64,000 nt of DNA from Aureimonas populi (GTDB lineage: Bacteria; Pseudomonadota; Alphaproteobacteria; Rhizobiales; Rhizobiaceae). Below, one piece after another: positions 1 through 10,772 of the stretch (position 1 is its first letter; each line of letters starts with the position of its first letter). The translations under genes were made by a program, and so were the position numbers. Location of the stretch: the NCBI RefSeq assembly GCF_017815515.1, contig NZ_CP072611.1, positions 992,001 through 1,056,000 on the forward strand, read 5' to 3'. The notes below the pieces were generated by a model, which saw nothing but the letters and a program-made list of their open reading frames with translations, was not told the origin of the DNA and ran no database searches.

Positions 1-41
1 TTCGTTTCCGGTTCGTCGCGTGGGGGCCAAAAGGCGTCTTG

Positions 42-3035
42 TCAGGCGTTCGGTGTGCCGAGCGCGTCCTCGAGGAACGCCTCGAGCTGGGCGAGATGCT
101 TGGACATGGTGCCCACCGCCGGCGAGGCCGCGGCCGGGCGCCCGGTGTAGCGCGCGCGCTTCTTCTCCGGGCCGATGCGGTCCAGCACCCATTCCAGATA
201 GGGCTCGATGAAGCTCCAGGCACCCATGTTCTTGGGCTCTTCCTGGCACCAGACGATCTCGGCGTCCTTGAAGCGGGACAATTCGTTGATCAGCGCCTTG
301 GCCGGGAAGGGATAGAGCTGCTCCACGCGGAGCAGGTAGATGTCGTCGATGCCGCGCTTCTCGCGCTCCTCCAGGAGGTCGTAATAGACCTTGCCGGTGC
401 ACAGGACGACGCGCCGGATCTTCGCGTCCTTCACCAGCTTGACGGTGGAGCCCTTCTTCAGCTCCGCATCGTCCCAGAGCACGCGATGGAAGTTGCTCTC
501 GCCGGCGAACTCGGACAGGTCCGACACCGCCCGCTTGTGGCGCAGCAGCGATTTGGGCGTCATCAGGATCAGCGGCTTGCGGAAGTCGCGCTTCATCTGC
601 CGGCGCAGGATGTGGAAGTAGTTGGCCGGCGTCGTGCAGTTGGCGACCTGCATGTTGTCCTGCGCGCATTGCTGCAGGAAGCGCTCCAGCCGCGCGGAGG
701 AATGCTCCGGCCCCTGCCCCTCGTAGCCGTGCGGCAGGAGCATGACGAGGCCCGTCATGCGCAGCCACTTGGCCTCGCCGGAGGAGATGAACTGGTCGAT
801 GACCACCTGCGCCCCGTTCACGAAGTCGCCGAACTGCGCCTCCCAGAGCGTCAGCGCGTTCGGCTCGGCCAGCGAGTAGCCGTATTCGAAGCCGAGCACC
901 GCCTCCTCGGAGAGCATCGAGTTGATGACCTCGTAGAAGGCCTGGCCCTTTTGGATGTTGGCCAGCGGGATATAGCGGTTCTCGTTCTCCTGGTCGTAGA
1001 GCACCGAATGGCGCTGCGAGAAGGTGCCGCGCTCCGAATCCTGGCCGGAGAGGCGCACCGGGTGGCCCTCGGCCATCAGCGAGGCGAAGGCCAGAGCCTC
1101 GCCCGTCGCCCAGTCGATGTTCTCGCCGCTCTCGATCGCCTGCGCCCGGTTGTCCAGGAAGCGCTGGATGGTGCGGTGCACCTTGAAGCCCTCGGGAATC
1201 TCGGTGAGCTTCTTGCCGATCTCCTTCAGCGTCTTGATCGGCACGCCCGTGGCGCCGCGCCGGGGCTCCTCCTCGTCGGCCGCGCGCCGGAAGCCGGACC
1301 AAGCGCCGTCCAGCCAGTCCGCCTTGTTCGGCTTGTAGGCCTGCCCCGCCTCGAATTCGGCGTCCAGATGCGCGCGCCACTCGCCGCGGCGCGTCTCGAC
1401 ATCCTCTTTCGTCAGGACACCCGCCGCCACCAGCTTGTCGCTGTAGATCTCCAGCGTCGTGCGGTGGGCGCGGATCGTCTTGTACATGATCGGCTGCGTG
1501 AAGCCGGGCTCGTCGCCCTCGTTATGGCCGAAGCGCCGGTAGCAGAACATGTCGATGACGACAGGCTTGTGGAAGGTCTGCCGGTATTCCGTGGCGATCT
1601 TGGCGGCATAGACCACCGCTTCCGGGTCGTCGCCGTTCACGTGCAGGATCGGCGCCTCCACCATCTTCGCCACGTCGGACGGGTAGGGCGAGGAGCGCGA
1701 GAAGCGCGGATTGGTGGTGAAGCCGATCTGGTTGTTGATGATGACATGGATCGAGCCGCCCACGCGGTGGCCGCGAAGGCCCGACAGGCCGAAGCACTCG
1801 GCCACCACGCCCTGCCCCGCGAAGGCCGCGTCGCCGTGGATCAGGAGCGGCAGCACTTCGTTGCGCACCTCCTGCGGCACCACGTCGGTGCGCGTGCGCC
1901 CGAAGATCTGGTCCTGCTTGGCGCGCGCCTTGCCCAGCACCACCGGGTTGACGATCTCCAGATGCGAGGGGTTCGCCGTCAGCGACAGATGGACCGAGTT
2001 GTTGTCGAACTCGCGGTCCGAGGAGGCGCCCAGATGGTACTTGACGTCGCCCGAGCCCTCCACGTCGTCCGGCTTGAAGGAGCCGCCCTTGAACTCGTGG
2101 AAGATGGCGCGGTGCGGCTTGCCCATCACCTGCGCCAGGACGTTCAGCCGGCCGCGATGGGCCATGCCGAGCACGATCTCCTTGAGGCCGAGCTGCCCGC
2201 CGCGCTTGATGATCTGCTCCAGCGCCGGGATCAGCGCCTCGCCGCCGTCGAGGCCGAAGCGCTTGGTGCCCTTGTACTTCACGTCGATGAACTTCTCGAA
2301 GCCCTCGGCCTCGATCAGCTTGTTGAGAATCGCCCGCTTGCCCTGGTCGGTGAAGTCGACGCCCTTGTCCGGCCCCTCGATGCGCTCCTGGATCCACTGC
2401 TTCTCGGCGGGGTTGGAGATGTGCATGAACTCCACGCCGATGGTGGAGCAATAGGTGCGCGTCAGGATGTCCACGATCTCGCGAACGGTCGCGAACTCCA
2501 TGCCGAGCACGTTGCCGATGAAGATCTTGCGGTCGTAGTCGGCCGGCGTGAAACCGTAATTCTCGGGGCTGAGCTCGTTATAGTCCTCTTCCGGCGTCGC
2601 GATGCCGAGCGGGTCGAGCTTGGCGTGGAGATGGCCGCGCACGCGGAAGGCGCGAATCAGCATGAGGGCGCGCAGGCTGTCGCGCGTGGCCTGCGAGACC
2701 TCGCCCTCGGCGGGCTCACGCCCGGCCGCCTTGGCGCTTTCGCGCACCTTCTGGCCGACCTTCTTCTCGGCCTCCGCCCAATTGCCGTCCAGCGCCGAGA
2801 CGAGGTCGCCATTGGCGGGGATCGGCCAGTTGGCGCGCTCCCAGGACGGGCCGTACGCGCTCTTCTCCACGCTCGCCCGGTCGTCCTTCATCTGCCCGAA
2901 GAAGTCCTGCCATTCGGGCGCGACGCTGGAGCGGTCCTTCTCGAAGGCCGCGTGCAGGCTCTCGATGTAATCGGCGTTCCCGCCGTAGAGGAAGGAGGTG
3001 AGCGCGAAGGTCTCGTTCGCCGGATTGCGTGCCAT
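42..3035 (-). CDS. sucA: 2-oxoglutarate dehydrogenase E1 component
   Basis: E1 of the cytoplasmic 2-oxoglutarate dehydrogenase complex: thiamine-diphosphate-dependent decarboxylation of 2-oxoglutarate and succinyl transfer to the lipoyl arm of E2 (TCA cycle). The 997 residues are full length for the family. Visible are the N-terminal E2-binding stretch FLYGGNADYIESLHAAF near residue 15, GMAHRGRLNVL around residue 290, GDAAFAGQGVVAE around residue 400, and the transketolase-like C-terminal half with LLPHGYEGQGPEHSSAR. It is the last visible gene of the minus-strand cluster mdh-sucC-sucD-sucA. The E2 gene is expected beyond the left edge, but only 41 bases remain there. The 175-bp gap to sucD holds small GC-rich hairpins without a T tract, so read-through from sucD is likely. 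Confidence 0.97.
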   Translation of the reverse strand: MARNPANETFALTSFLYGGNADYIESLHAAFEKDRSSVAPEWQDFFGQMKDDRASVEKSAYGPSWERANWPIPANGDLVSALDGNWAEAEKKVGQKVRESAKAAGREPAEGEVSQATRDSLRALMLIRAFRVRGHLHAKLDPLGIATPEEDYNELSPENYGFTPADYDRKIFIGNVLGMEFATVREIVDILTRTYCSTIGVEFMHISNPAEKQWIQERIEGPDKGVDFTDQGKRAILNKLIEAEGFEKFIDVKYKGTKRFGLDGGEALIPALEQIIKRGGQLGLKEIVLGMAHRGRLNVLAQVMGKPHRAIFHEFKGGSFKPDDVEGSGDVKYHLGASSDREFDNNSVHLSLTANPSHLEIVNPVVLGKARAKQDQIFGRTRTDVVPQEVRNEVLPLLIHGDAAFAGQGVVAECFGLSGLRGHRVGGSIHVIINNQIGFTTNPRFSRSSPYPSDVAKMVEAPILHVNGDDPEAVVYAAKIATEYRQTFHKPVVIDMFCYRRFGHNEGDEPGFTQPIMYKTIRAHRTTLEIYSDKLVAAGVLTKEDVETRRGEWRAHLDAEFEAGQAYKPNKADWLDGAWSGFRRAADEEEPRRGATGVPIKTLKEIGKKLTEIPEGFKVHRTIQRFLDNRAQAIESGENIDWATGEALAFASLMAEGHPVRLSGQDSERGTFSQRHSVLYDQENENRYIPLANIQKGQAFYEVINSMLSEEAVLGFEYGYSLAEPNALTLWEAQFGDFVNGAQVVIDQFISSGEAKWLRMTGLVMLLPHGYEGQGPEHSSARLERFLQQCAQDNMQVANCTTPANYFHILRRQMKRDFRKPLILMTPKSLLRHKRAVSDLSEFAGESNFHRVLWDDAELKKGSTVKLVKDAKIRRVVLCTGKVYYDLLEEREKRGIDDIYLLRVEQLYPFPAKALINELSRFKDAEIVWCQEEPKNMGAWSFIEPYLEWVLDRIGPEKKRARYTGRPAAASPAVGTMSKHLAQLEAFLEDALGTPNA

Positions 3036-3210
3036 CTTTTCGTATCGCGGGCGCCGGCTTCCCGGTCGCCGCCTCCTTCGAAAACCTCAATGGCAGGGGC
3101 TCGGGGGATGTGCCCCCGTGCCGCCCGCCGGCTTATGCTGCCGGGCCTTCTCAGACCCGGTGAAGACGCCGATTTGGTGGCGTCCCGCCGGAATTCTCCG
3201 GTTCCGGCCT

Positions 3211-4116
3211 TCAGCCCTTCAGGACCTCGGCCAGCGTCTTGCCGAGCCGCGCGGGCGAGGGCGACACCGTGATGCCCGCCGCCTCCATGGCCGCGATCTT
3301 CGATTCCGCGTCGCCCTTGCCGCCCGAAACCACGGCGCCGGCATGGCCCATGGTGCGGCCCTTGGGCGCCGTGCGGCCGGCGATGAAGCCGACCATGGGC
3401 TTCTTGCGGCCCTTCTTCGCCTCGTCCTGGAGGAACTGCGCGGCTTCCTCCTCGGCCGAGCCGCCGATCTCGCCGATCATGATGATCGACTGCGTCTCCT
3501 CGTCGGCCAGGAACATCTCCAGCACGTCGATGAACTCGGTGCCCTTCACCGGATCGCCGCCGATGCCCACCGCCGTCGTCTGGCCCAGGCCCTCGTTGGT
3601 GGTCTGGAACACCGCCTCGTATGTCAGCGTCCCGGAGCGCGAGACGATGCCGACATTGCCCTTCTTGAAGATCGAGCCGGGCATGATGCCGATCTTGCAC
3701 TCGTCCGGGGTCAGCACGCCGGGGCAGTTCGGGCCGAGGAGGCGCGACTTGGAACGGTCCAGCCGCGCCTTCACCCGCACCATGTCGGAAACGGGGATGC
3801 CCTCGGTGATGCAGACGATGAAGGGAATCTCCGCCTCGATCGCCTCGAGAATGGCGTCGGCCGCGCCGGCCGGCGGCACGTAGATGACGGAGGCGTTGGC
3901 GCCGGTGGCTTCCTTCGCCTCGCCCACCGTGGCGTAGATCGGCAGGCTGGTGCCGTCCACGCCCGAGCTCCAGGACTCGCCGCCCTTCTTGGGGTGGATG
4001 CCGGCGACCATCTGCGTGCCGTGATAGGCCAGCGCCTGCTCGGTGTGGAAGGTGCCGGTCTTGCCGGTCAGGCCCTGCACGAGGATCTTGGTGTTCTTGT
4101 CGACGAGAATGGACAT
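3211..4116 (-). CDS. sucD: Succinyl-CoA synthetase (ADP-forming) alpha subunit
   Basis: Alpha subunit of succinyl-CoA ligase, which makes ATP or GTP from succinyl-CoA in the TCA cycle together with SucC. I chose the ATG at 4116 ([21 protein letters not shown]), which gives 301 residues; an open frame continues 48 codons upstream but that part is arginine/proline-rich and unlike the family. Seen: the CoA-binding Rossmann start (residues 8-20), [19 protein letters not shown] in the middle, and the phosphohistidine motif [10 protein letters not shown] with the histidine at residue 258. It lies 82 bp downstream of sucC and is probably co-transcribed with it. Confidence 0.96.
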   Translation of the reverse strand: MSILVDKNTKILVQGLTGKTGTFHTEQALAYHGTQMVAGIHPKKGGESWSSGVDGTSLPIYATVGEAKEATGANASVIYVPPAGAADAILEAIEAEIPFIVCITEGIPVSDMVRVKARLDRSKSRLLGPNCPGVLTPDECKIGIMPGSIFKKGNVGIVSRSGTLTYEAVFQTTNEGLGQTTAVGIGGDPVKGTEFIDVLEMFLADEETQSIIMIGEIGGSAEEEAAQFLQDEAKKGRKKPMVGFIAGRTAPKGRTMGHAGAVVSGGKGDAESKIAAMEAAGITVSPSPARLGKTLAEVLKG

Positions 4117-4198
4117 GGGCTTTAGCGAGACTCCGAAAGGGTCGATCGGCGGAAAGGGGCTCTGGCGGGCGCCTGGCGCGCCCCGCCGTTGAAGGGGC

Positions 4199-5386
4199 TC
4201 AGACCGCCGCGACGATCTTCTGCGCCGCGTCGTCGAGATCGTCCGCCGCGGTGATGGCAAGGCCGCTTTCGTTGAGGATCTGCTTGCCCTTCTCCACGTT
4301 CGTGCCCTCCAGGCGCACCACCAGTGGCACCGTCAGGCCGACCTCCTTCACCGCCGCGATCACGCCTTCCGCGATCACGTCGCAGCGCATGATGCCGCCG
4401 AAGATGTTGACGAGGATGCCCTTCACGTTCGGGTCCGCGGTGATGATCTTGAAGGCCGCCGTGACCTTCTCCTTGCTCGCGCCGCCGCCCACGTCCAGGA
4501 AGTTCGCCGGCTCCTTGCCGTAGAGCTTGATGATGTCCATCGTCGCCATGGCCAGGCCCGCGCCGTTCACCATGCAGCCGATGTCGCCGTCCAGCGCCAC
4601 ATAGGCGAGGTCGTATTTGGAGGCCTCGATCTCCTTGGCGTCCTCCTCCGATTCGTCCCGCAGCGCCTTGATGTCCTCGTGGCGGAACAGCGCGTTGCCG
4701 TCGAAGGAGACCTTGGCGTCGAGGACGCGCAGGTGCCCGTCCGTCATCACGATGAGCGGGTTCACCTCCAGGAGCGCCATGTCCTTCTCCACGAAGGCCT
4801 TGTAGAGCACGGGGAACAGGCTCTTGCCGTCCTCGGCCGCCGCACCCTCCAGCTTCAGCGCCTGCGTGATCGCCGCGACGTCAGCCTCGGTCACGCCGGC
4901 CTCGGCGTCGATGGCCACGGTGACGATCTTCTCCGGCGTGTCATGCGCGACCGCCTCGATGTCCATGCCGCCTTCGGTGGAGACCACGAAGGCCACCTTG
5001 CCCACCGCGCGGTCCACCAGGATGGAGAGATACAGCTCGCGGTCGATATCCGCGCCGTCCTCGATATAGAGGCGGTTCACCTGCTTGCCGGCCTCGCCGG
5101 TCTGCGCGGTGACGAGCGTGTTGCCCAGCATCTCGCGCGAATGGGCGACGGCCTCCTCGATGGACCTGGCCAGCCGCACGCCGCCCTTGGCGTCCGGGCC
5201 GAGCTCCTTGAACTTGCCCTTGCCGCGCCCGCCGGCGTGGATCTGGCTCTTCACGACGTAGAGCGGGCCGGGAAGCTGCCGGGCGGCGGCCTCGGCCTCG
5301 TCCGCCGAGGTGATGGCGACGCCCGCGGCCACGGGCGCGCCGAAACCCTTGAGGACCTGCTTGGCCTGATATTCGTGGATGTTCAT
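4199..5386 (-). CDS. sucC: Succinyl-CoA synthetase beta subunit
   Basis: Beta subunit of succinyl-CoA ligase; it binds the nucleotide (ATP-grasp fold) and succinate. The 395 residues match the family length of about 390-398. The N terminus [16 protein letters not shown] is the family signature, [15 protein letters not shown] near residue 50 is the ATP-grasp loop, and [15 protein letters not shown] in the C-terminal half is the ligase-CoA domain motif. It sits between mdh (70 bp upstream, with a hairpin terminator in the gap) and sucD, so it may be transcribed both by partial read-through from mdh and from its own start. I did not find a clear promoter in the short gap. Confidence 0.97.
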   Translation of the reverse strand: MNIHEYQAKQVLKGFGAPVAAGVAITSADEAEAAARQLPGPLYVVKSQIHAGGRGKGKFKELGPDAKGGVRLARSIEEAVAHSREMLGNTLVTAQTGEAGKQVNRLYIEDGADIDRELYLSILVDRAVGKVAFVVSTEGGMDIEAVAHDTPEKIVTVAIDAEAGVTEADVAAITQALKLEGAAAEDGKSLFPVLYKAFVEKDMALLEVNPLIVMTDGHLRVLDAKVSFDGNALFRHEDIKALRDESEEDAKEIEASKYDLAYVALDGDIGCMVNGAGLAMATMDIIKLYGKEPANFLDVGGGASKEKVTAAFKIITADPNVKGILVNIFGGIMRCDVIAEGVIAAVKEVGLTVPLVVRLEGTNVEKGKQILNESGLAITAADDLDDAAQKIVAAV

Positions 5387-5423
5387 GAAATGACGGTCCC
5401 TTGGACAGGAGCGGAAAAACGAA

Positions 5424-5450
5424 GGGCCGCCTCGCGGAAGGAGGCGGCCC
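5424..5450 (-). terminator. Intrinsic terminator-like hairpin after mdh
   Basis: A perfect 10-bp stem, GGGCCGCCTC paired with GAGGCGGCCC, and a 7-nt loop start 7 bp past the mdh stop codon. On the minus strand the stem is followed by TTCGTTTTT, a suitable T tract. It separates mdh from sucC and probably sets unequal expression of the two rather than a full stop. Confidence 0.7.
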
Positions 5451-5456
5451 GAAGGA

Positions 5457-6542
<1,086 letters not shown>

Positions 6543-6618
6543 TTAAGCCCATGAAGGCCCATCGCGCAACCGTTCTTTGCCGCCCCCAATTTTTTCAAAC
6601 GGTTAAACCTAGTTACAT

Positions 6619-6632
6619 TGACGTAAACGTCA
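6619..6632. promoter_or_regulatory. Inverted-repeat operator-like site between mdh and the GGDEF gene
   Basis: Arms TGACGT and ACGTCA are separated by AA, in the only AT-rich part of the 369-bp divergent gap 6420-6788. It resembles the MerR-family LiuR-type motif (TTTACGTAAACGTAAA), known from control of branched-chain amino-acid and acyl-CoA catabolism in proteobacteria; that assignment is inference. Apart from this site and the hairpin nearer mdh, I see no gene in the gap; the promoters of mdh (minus) and of the diguanylate cyclase (plus) must both lie here. Confidence 0.4.
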
Positions 6633-6788
6633 TTTGGTTTCATGAATGAGGGGACCCCTTTGCCGCACTGCGGCAGGAAATTTTCGTGGTCACGCCCGAG
6701 ATGACGCATCCTTTGGGCCGCTGGCATGTATTGCTACGATGCAGGCACTGTAAGATGCCCTTTGGGAAGGCCCGGATCTCGGAGCTTC

Positions 6789-7946
6789 ATGAATCACGTC
6801 CACGTCGCCGTCACTTTGATCAACGGACTGGGCCTGATGGCTCTCGTGGCGATCAGCTACGGTTCCATCGAGCGGCTCCGCCTGCATCGGCGGGTGCGCT
6901 CGGCCCTGCACGGCGCGTGCTTCGGCTTCGGCGCGATGGTCGCCATGGCCACGCCCGTTCTGGTCGCCGACGGCGTCATCCTCGACGTACGCGCCATCAT
7001 GGTCGCGATGGCGGCGGCCTTCGTCGGCCTGCAGGCCGGCATCATCGCCATGGTCATGGCGGCGCTCTACCGCCTTTATCTCGGCGGCGCCGGCGTCCAT
7101 GTCGGGCTGATCACGCTGAACCTCGCCTTCGTCGCCGGCCTGCTCTGGCGCAATCTGTGGTTCAAGCGCCGGCCCGTGACGCCGCTCGGCCTGCTCTATC
7201 TCGGCCTGGGAATCTCCTCGCAGCTCGTCTTCGTCGTCCTGGCCCCGGTGGCCCTGACGCTGGACTTCATCCTCACCTTTTCCCTCAGCCTGTCGATCAC
7301 CGTCCTTTTCGCCACCCAGGTCCTCGGCACGATGATGGACCGGGAGAACCGGCTGATCGCGCGCGAGCGCGCCCTGATCCTCGACGCCCATTCCGATCCG
7401 CTGACCGGATTGCCGAATCGCCGCGCGCTGCGGGAGGAGGAGGCGGGCATCATGGCCGCCTCGGCCACGCGCGGCTTCGTCGTCCTTCTCCTCGACATCG
7501 ACCGCTTCAAGACGATCAACGACCGCTACGGGCACGAGGCGGGCGACGTGGCGATCTGCGTCATGGCCGACATCCTGCGGGCCTGCGCGCGGGCGGGCGA
7601 CCTCGTGGCGCGCTATGGCGGCGAGGAGTTCGTCCTGGTCCTGCCCGACACCGCGCCGGAGGACGCGCTGCATGTCGCCGAGCGCATCCGCGCGAGCGCG
7701 GAGAAGCGCCATCTCGACATGCTGGAGGACGATCTGTTCATGACGGTCAGCATCGGCCTTGCCCATGCGCGCGAGCCGGGCCTGCCCGCGGCCATCGCGC
7801 GCGCGGACGCCGCGCTCTATCTCGCCAAGGAATCGGGCCGCAACCGCGTCGAGGTCGCGCCCGGCCCGGCCGCGCCCGCTTCGGGCCGCGCCGCCGGCGC
7901 CGTCCCGGTCGAGCGGTTTCGCCCCGCCTCGAACCGCGCCCCGTAA
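6789..7946 (+). CDS. Membrane-bound diguanylate cyclase (GGDEF)
   Basis: Makes cyclic di-GMP from two GTP. The N-terminal ~190 residues are hydrophobic with about six predicted membrane spans (resembling 5TMR-LYT sensor regions). They are followed by a linker and a GGDEF domain starting at [12 protein letters not shown] (near residue 206) with the active-site motif GGEEF at residue 277. An inhibitory-site RxxD motif (RAGD, residues 268-271) sits exactly five residues upstream, so product inhibition is expected. I chose the ATG at 6789 because GGAG lies 4-5 bases upstream; a GTG 63 bases upstream has no such site. After the normal domain end ([10 protein letters not shown]) there is a 30-residue Ala/Pro-rich tail that overlaps zapE on the other strand. 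Confidence 0.93.
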   Translation: MNHVHVAVTLINGLGLMALVAISYGSIERLRLHRRVRSALHGACFGFGAMVAMATPVLVADGVILDVRAIMVAMAAAFVGLQAGIIAMVMAALYRLYLGGAGVHVGLITLNLAFVAGLLWRNLWFKRRPVTPLGLLYLGLGISSQLVFVVLAPVALTLDFILTFSLSLSITVLFATQVLGTMMDRENRLIARERALILDAHSDPLTGLPNRRALREEEAGIMAASATRGFVVLLLDIDRFKTINDRYGHEAGDVAICVMADILRACARAGDLVARYGGEEFVLVLPDTAPEDALHVAERIRASAEKRHLDMLEDDLFMTVSIGLAHAREPGLPAAIARADAALYLAKESGRNRVEVAPGPAAPASGRAAGAVPVERFRPASNRAP

Positions 7947-9085
7947 TCGTCCGAGCGCATCTCGATCAGCCGCGAGACGGTGCGGTCGAACTCGAAGGCC
8001 TCCGTGCCCCGGCGGCCCTGGTAGAGCCGGTCGGCCGGCGCCTCGGCACTCACCACGATCCGCCGGCCCGCATCGTAGAGCGTGTCCACGAGGATGATGA
8101 AGCGCTTGGCCTCGTTGCGCTCGGCCGGCCCCATCACCCGCACGCCCTCCACGAACAGCGTATCGAAACGCTCGGCGAGGGCCAGATAGTCGCCCGCGCC
8201 GAGCGGGCGTCCCACCAGTTCGTCGAAGGTGAAGCGCGCCGCCCCGTTGCCCGCGCGCGGCACCTCGATGCGCCGCCCCTTCACCGAGAGGCTCTCGGCC
8301 GCCTCCTCCCGCCCCTCCAGCACCGAACGCCACAGCGCCTCGAAGCGCGCGGCGCTCTGCGGGCCGGGAGGGTGCAGGAACAGATCGTCCCCGCCGATGG
8401 AGGCCAGGCGGTAATCGGTCGGCGCGTCCACCCGGAACACCTGCACATGGCGCTTCAACAGCGTTACGAAGGGCAGGAAGAGCGGGCGGTTCAGCCCGTC
8501 CCGGTAGAGGTCGTCCGGCGCGACGTTCGATGTGGCGACCAGCACGATGCCCCGCGCGAACAGGGCCTCGAACAGGCGCGACAGGATCATCGCATCGGCG
8601 ATGTCGGTGACGGTGAACTCGTCGAAGCACAGGAGCCGGACCGCGCCCGCGATGGCCTCGGCCACGGGCGGGATGGGGTCGTCGCCACGCGCCCGCCCGG
8701 CCTTCACCGCCGCGCGGTGCCGGCCGATGCGCTCATGCACCTCGCCCATGAAGGCGTGGAAGTGCACGCGGCGCTTCCTCTTCTCGGCGCTCTTTTCGAA
8801 GAACAGGTCCATCAGCATGGACTTGCCCCGCCCCACTTCGCCGAAGATGTAGAGGCCACGAACCGGCTCGGGCGCCGCCCGCCGGCCGAGCAGCCAGCCG
8901 AGCGCGCTCTTTCCGGGCGCAGGCGGAGCTGCGGCGAGCCCCGCCTCCACCGCGTCGAGCCCGCTGGCCAGGTCGAGCTGCACGGGATCGGCGCTCAGCT
9001 CGCCGGCAAGGACGCGCCGCTCGATCTCGGCGCGCACGCGCCCGTGCGATGGGGGAACGGACCCGTGGCCCGCAAGGGAACTCAT
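7817..9085 (-). CDS. zapE: Cell division ATPase ZapE / AFG1-like
   Basis: AFG1/LACE1-family P-loop ATPase; in E. coli ZapE associates with the Z-ring and affects FtsZ under stress, and mitochondrial AFG1 acts in protein quality control. From the ATG at 9085 ([22 protein letters not shown]) it has 422 residues. Seen: Walker [13 protein letters not shown] around residue 85, [12 protein letters not shown], Walker [17 protein letters not shown] around residue 155, [15 protein letters not shown], and the family end motif [15 protein letters not shown]. About 35 residues rich in Ala/Gly/Pro/Arg follow this motif and overlap the 3' end of the convergent diguanylate cyclase by 130 bp. In many rhizobia zapE lies close to mdh-sucCDAB, as here. 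Confidence 0.95.
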   Translation of the reverse strand: MSSLAGHGSVPPSHGRVRAEIERRVLAGELSADPVQLDLASGLDAVEAGLAAAPPAPGKSALGWLLGRRAAPEPVRGLYIFGEVGRGKSMLMDLFFEKSAEKRKRRVHFHAFMGEVHERIGRHRAAVKAGRARGDDPIPPVAEAIAGAVRLLCFDEFTVTDIADAMILSRLFEALFARGIVLVATSNVAPDDLYRDGLNRPLFLPFVTLLKRHVQVFRVDAPTDYRLASIGGDDLFLHPPGPQSAARFEALWRSVLEGREEAAESLSVKGRRIEVPRAGNGAARFTFDELVGRPLGAGDYLALAERFDTLFVEGVRVMGPAERNEAKRFIILVDTLYDAGRRIVVSAEAPADRLYQGRRGTEAFEFDRTVSRLIEMRSDDYGARFEAGRNRSTGTAPAARPEAGAAGPGATSTRLRPDSLAR

Positions 9086-9111
9086 GGTCAAGGGCGACCT
9101 TCGCCGGAGGC

Positions 9112-9132
9112 CGCGCCGGGAAGCCCGGCGCG
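9112..9132 (-). terminator. Strong hairpin between the Inh-type lipoprotein gene and zapE
   Basis: Perfect 9-bp stem CGCGCCGGG / CCCGGCGCG with a 3-nt loop, 8 bp beyond the lipoprotein stop codon. No T tract follows on the minus strand, so it may be an RNA-stability or attenuation hairpin rather than a full terminator. Confidence 0.4.
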
Positions 9133-9140
9133 CCTTTGGA

Positions 9141-9674
9141 TTACCGGTAGAGCGAGATCTGCTGCCCGCCGGTGGTGGAGCCCTCGTAGCGGGTGCCGCC
9201 GGCATTGTTCAGCGTCGCCACCGTGCCGCCGCCCGAATCCTTCAGCACCACCTGACTGCCCGAGACGTCCCAGGCCGAGACGTCCGCGACCTGGCCGGGG
9301 CAGCCGCGCGAGGCGGCGCGGTAGCCGCCCGTCCACTGCGTCAGCGCCATGAAGATCTGGCAGTTGCCGCCGCCGGAGGAGACGCGCCAGGCGCCCACCA
9401 GCCCTTCGCGCGTGACCGGACCGGCCGAGGCGCTCTGCACGGGGGCGGCGCCGGGGGCGGAAGCGTCCGCGACGGGCGGGGTCGCCGGGGCCGTGGGGGC
9501 GGGCGGGGGCGGAAGCTGGTTGGAATAGACCTGCCCCTGCGGGGCCGGCGTCAGCGGCGCGGGCGACTGGGCCGCCGGCCGCTGGCCGCCGCCGAAGGTG
9601 GGTGCCGTCTGCTGGCAGCCTGCAAGCGCCGCGATCGCAGCCAGGGCTGCGCCTGTCTTCATCCAGTGGATCAT
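9141..9674 (-). CDS. Outer-membrane lipoprotein with AprI/Inh protease-inhibitor domain
   Basis: 177 residues starting MIHWMKTG. A short signal peptide ends in a lipobox (LAALAGC, Cys around residue 20), so the mature protein should be lipidated. A Pro/Ala/Gln-rich linker (residues 25-85) leads to a C-terminal beta-barrel domain of about 90 residues with [21 protein letters not shown] and two cysteines (GNC and RGC), the arrangement of the AprI/Inh metalloprotease-inhibitor family to which the Brucella Omp19 lipoprotein belongs. Likely role: envelope lipoprotein that may inhibit proteases; the assignment rests on domain architecture. No protease gene is adjacent. Alternative start: the Met four codons in (9662). 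Confidence 0.8.
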   Translation of the reverse strand: MIHWMKTGAALAAIAALAGCQQTAPTFGGGQRPAAQSPAPLTPAPQGQVYSNQLPPPPAPTAPATPPVADASAPGAAPVQSASAGPVTREGLVGAWRVSSGGGNCQIFMALTQWTGGYRAASRGCPGQVADVSAWDVSGSQVVLKDSGGGTVATLNNAGGTRYEGSTTGGQQISLYR

Positions 9675-9838
9675 GGGTGGGCCGTTCCTCGAGCCGTGCC
9701 TGTCGATGGGGAGCCGTCGCGAAAGGCACCGGTCCCGTTCTCTTTTAAATGGATATTTAACGGTTTTCGCAAGGCCAAGTCCCTCTCCGCCGCGCGCGTC
9801 CCCACCCGCTCCGTGTCCGCAAGGACACGAAAAGGATC

Positions 9839-10507
9839 TCAGCCCGATGTCGGGAGAGGCTCGATCCCCGCCAGCGGGCGCTCGAAATCGCCGGTCTGCG
9901 GGTCCATCGCCCACAGCTCGCCCGAGGAGATGTCGAACCAGGCACCGTGCAGGGAAAGCTCGCCCGCCGCCTCGCGCGCCGCGATGTCGGGGAAGGAGCG
10001 CAGGCTGGCGACGGAATGGCGGATCGAGATGCGCTCCAGCGCCGTCTGCCGCTCGCCCGCCGTCATCAGCGCGTTGGCGCCCACCGCTTCGGCGGCGGGT
10101 CGCACGAGGCTCATCCACTTGCCGATGAAATCGCCCTTCGAAAGCGGCTCGGCGTCTGGCGAGAGCGCGGCCGAGATGCCCCCGCAGCGCCCGTGCCCCA
10201 TCACCACGATATGCTTCACCTTCAGCGCCGCCACGGCAAATTCCAGCGCGGCGGAGGTGCCGTGGAATTCGCCGTCCGGCGAATAGGGCGGCACCAGATT
10301 GGCCACGTTGCGCACCACGAACAGCTCTCCGGGGGCCGAGCCGAAGATCGTCTCCGGCGCGGCGCGCGAATCGCAGCAGGCGATCACCATCGTCTCCGGC
10401 GTCTGCCCGTCGCGCGCCAGAGCCCGATAGGTCTGCGTCTCTGCCAGATATCGCCCCTCGATGAAGCTGCGATAGCCCTCGAGAAGATGATCGGGAAGCA
10501 GCTTCAT
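9839..10507 (-). CDS. Beta-class carbonic anhydrase
   Basis: Reversible hydration of CO2 to bicarbonate, zinc-dependent, cytoplasmic. 222 residues from the ATG at 10507 (MKLLPDHLLEGYRSF). Zinc and catalytic residues are visible: Cys-Asp-Ser-Arg in ACCDSR (around residue 44) and His-x-x-Cys in GHGRCGG (around residue 106), the standard beta-CA set. An open frame extends 12 codons upstream but those residues are not family-like. Single gene on the minus strand, with a repeat element upstream. Supplies bicarbonate for carboxylases; no regulatory signal recognised. Confidence 0.95.
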   Translation of the reverse strand: MKLLPDHLLEGYRSFIEGRYLAETQTYRALARDGQTPETMVIACCDSRAAPETIFGSAPGELFVVRNVANLVPPYSPDGEFHGTSAALEFAVAALKVKHIVVMGHGRCGGISAALSPDAEPLSKGDFIGKWMSLVRPAAEAVGANALMTAGERQTALERISIRHSVASLRSFPDIAAREAAGELSLHGAWFDISSGELWAMDPQTGDFERPLAGIEPLPTSG

Positions 10508-10641
10508 CGGCGAACGGGCTCCTGGGACGGTTGGCGGCGGCAAGGACGGCGCGAAGGCCGTCCGGGTTTGAAGCCCGCCGGGCCCCGCGCGTCAAGCGCC
10601 GGAAGCGCAGCCGGCCACGCCGGCCTTCGGGGCCGCGCCGA

Positions 10642-10772
10642 GAGACCGTTCGAGAAATCGGCGGCGGAGGGCGTGCGAGGGATTTTTCGTGGTCGTCGAG
10701 GATCGGTGACGCGGCGGCGGCGGACAAGACCCGCAGGACCGACCCGCCCGAAGTCTCGGACGGGTTTCTCAG
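10642..10772. repeat. Inverted-end intergenic repeat, copy 1 (~130 bp)
   Basis: Non-coding element between carbonic anhydrase and pdxY. The left end GAGACCGTTCGAGAAATCGG and the right end CCGAAGTCTCGGACGGGTTT are imperfect inverted copies of each other; the interior holds GATTTTTCGTGGTCGTCGAG and CCCGCAGGACC. The same ends and interior recur at 35661-35822, the ends again at 58885-58923. The right end runs into the stop codon of pdxY. No reading frame is conserved between copies, so it is a REP/MITE-like sequence rather than a gene. Confidence 0.75.

Noticed and set aside
3036..3210. Terminator between sucD and sucA
   Set aside because: Small GC-rich hairpins are present but without a T tract, so they are not called as a terminator.
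39..3272. A 1077-codon open frame on the plus strand opposite sucA, and similar long frames opposite gdhB (to 15112) and acs (27331-30582)
   Set aside because: They are antisense shadows caused by high GC in codon position 3; the products are His/Arg/Asp-rich, match no family, and the opposite strand encodes complete known enzymes.
6722..6740. A sigma-54-like element (TGGCATGTATTGCT) upstream of the diguanylate cyclase
   Set aside because: The GG and GC are 8 bases apart instead of the required 10.
9745..9760. CtrA-like TTAA pairs upstream of the Inh-type lipoprotein gene, and again at 51394-51409 in the oriC candidate
   Set aside because: Both pairs have 8-base spacing; the CtrA consensus is TTAA-N7-TTAA. 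The occurrence near oriC is suggestive but not enough to call.
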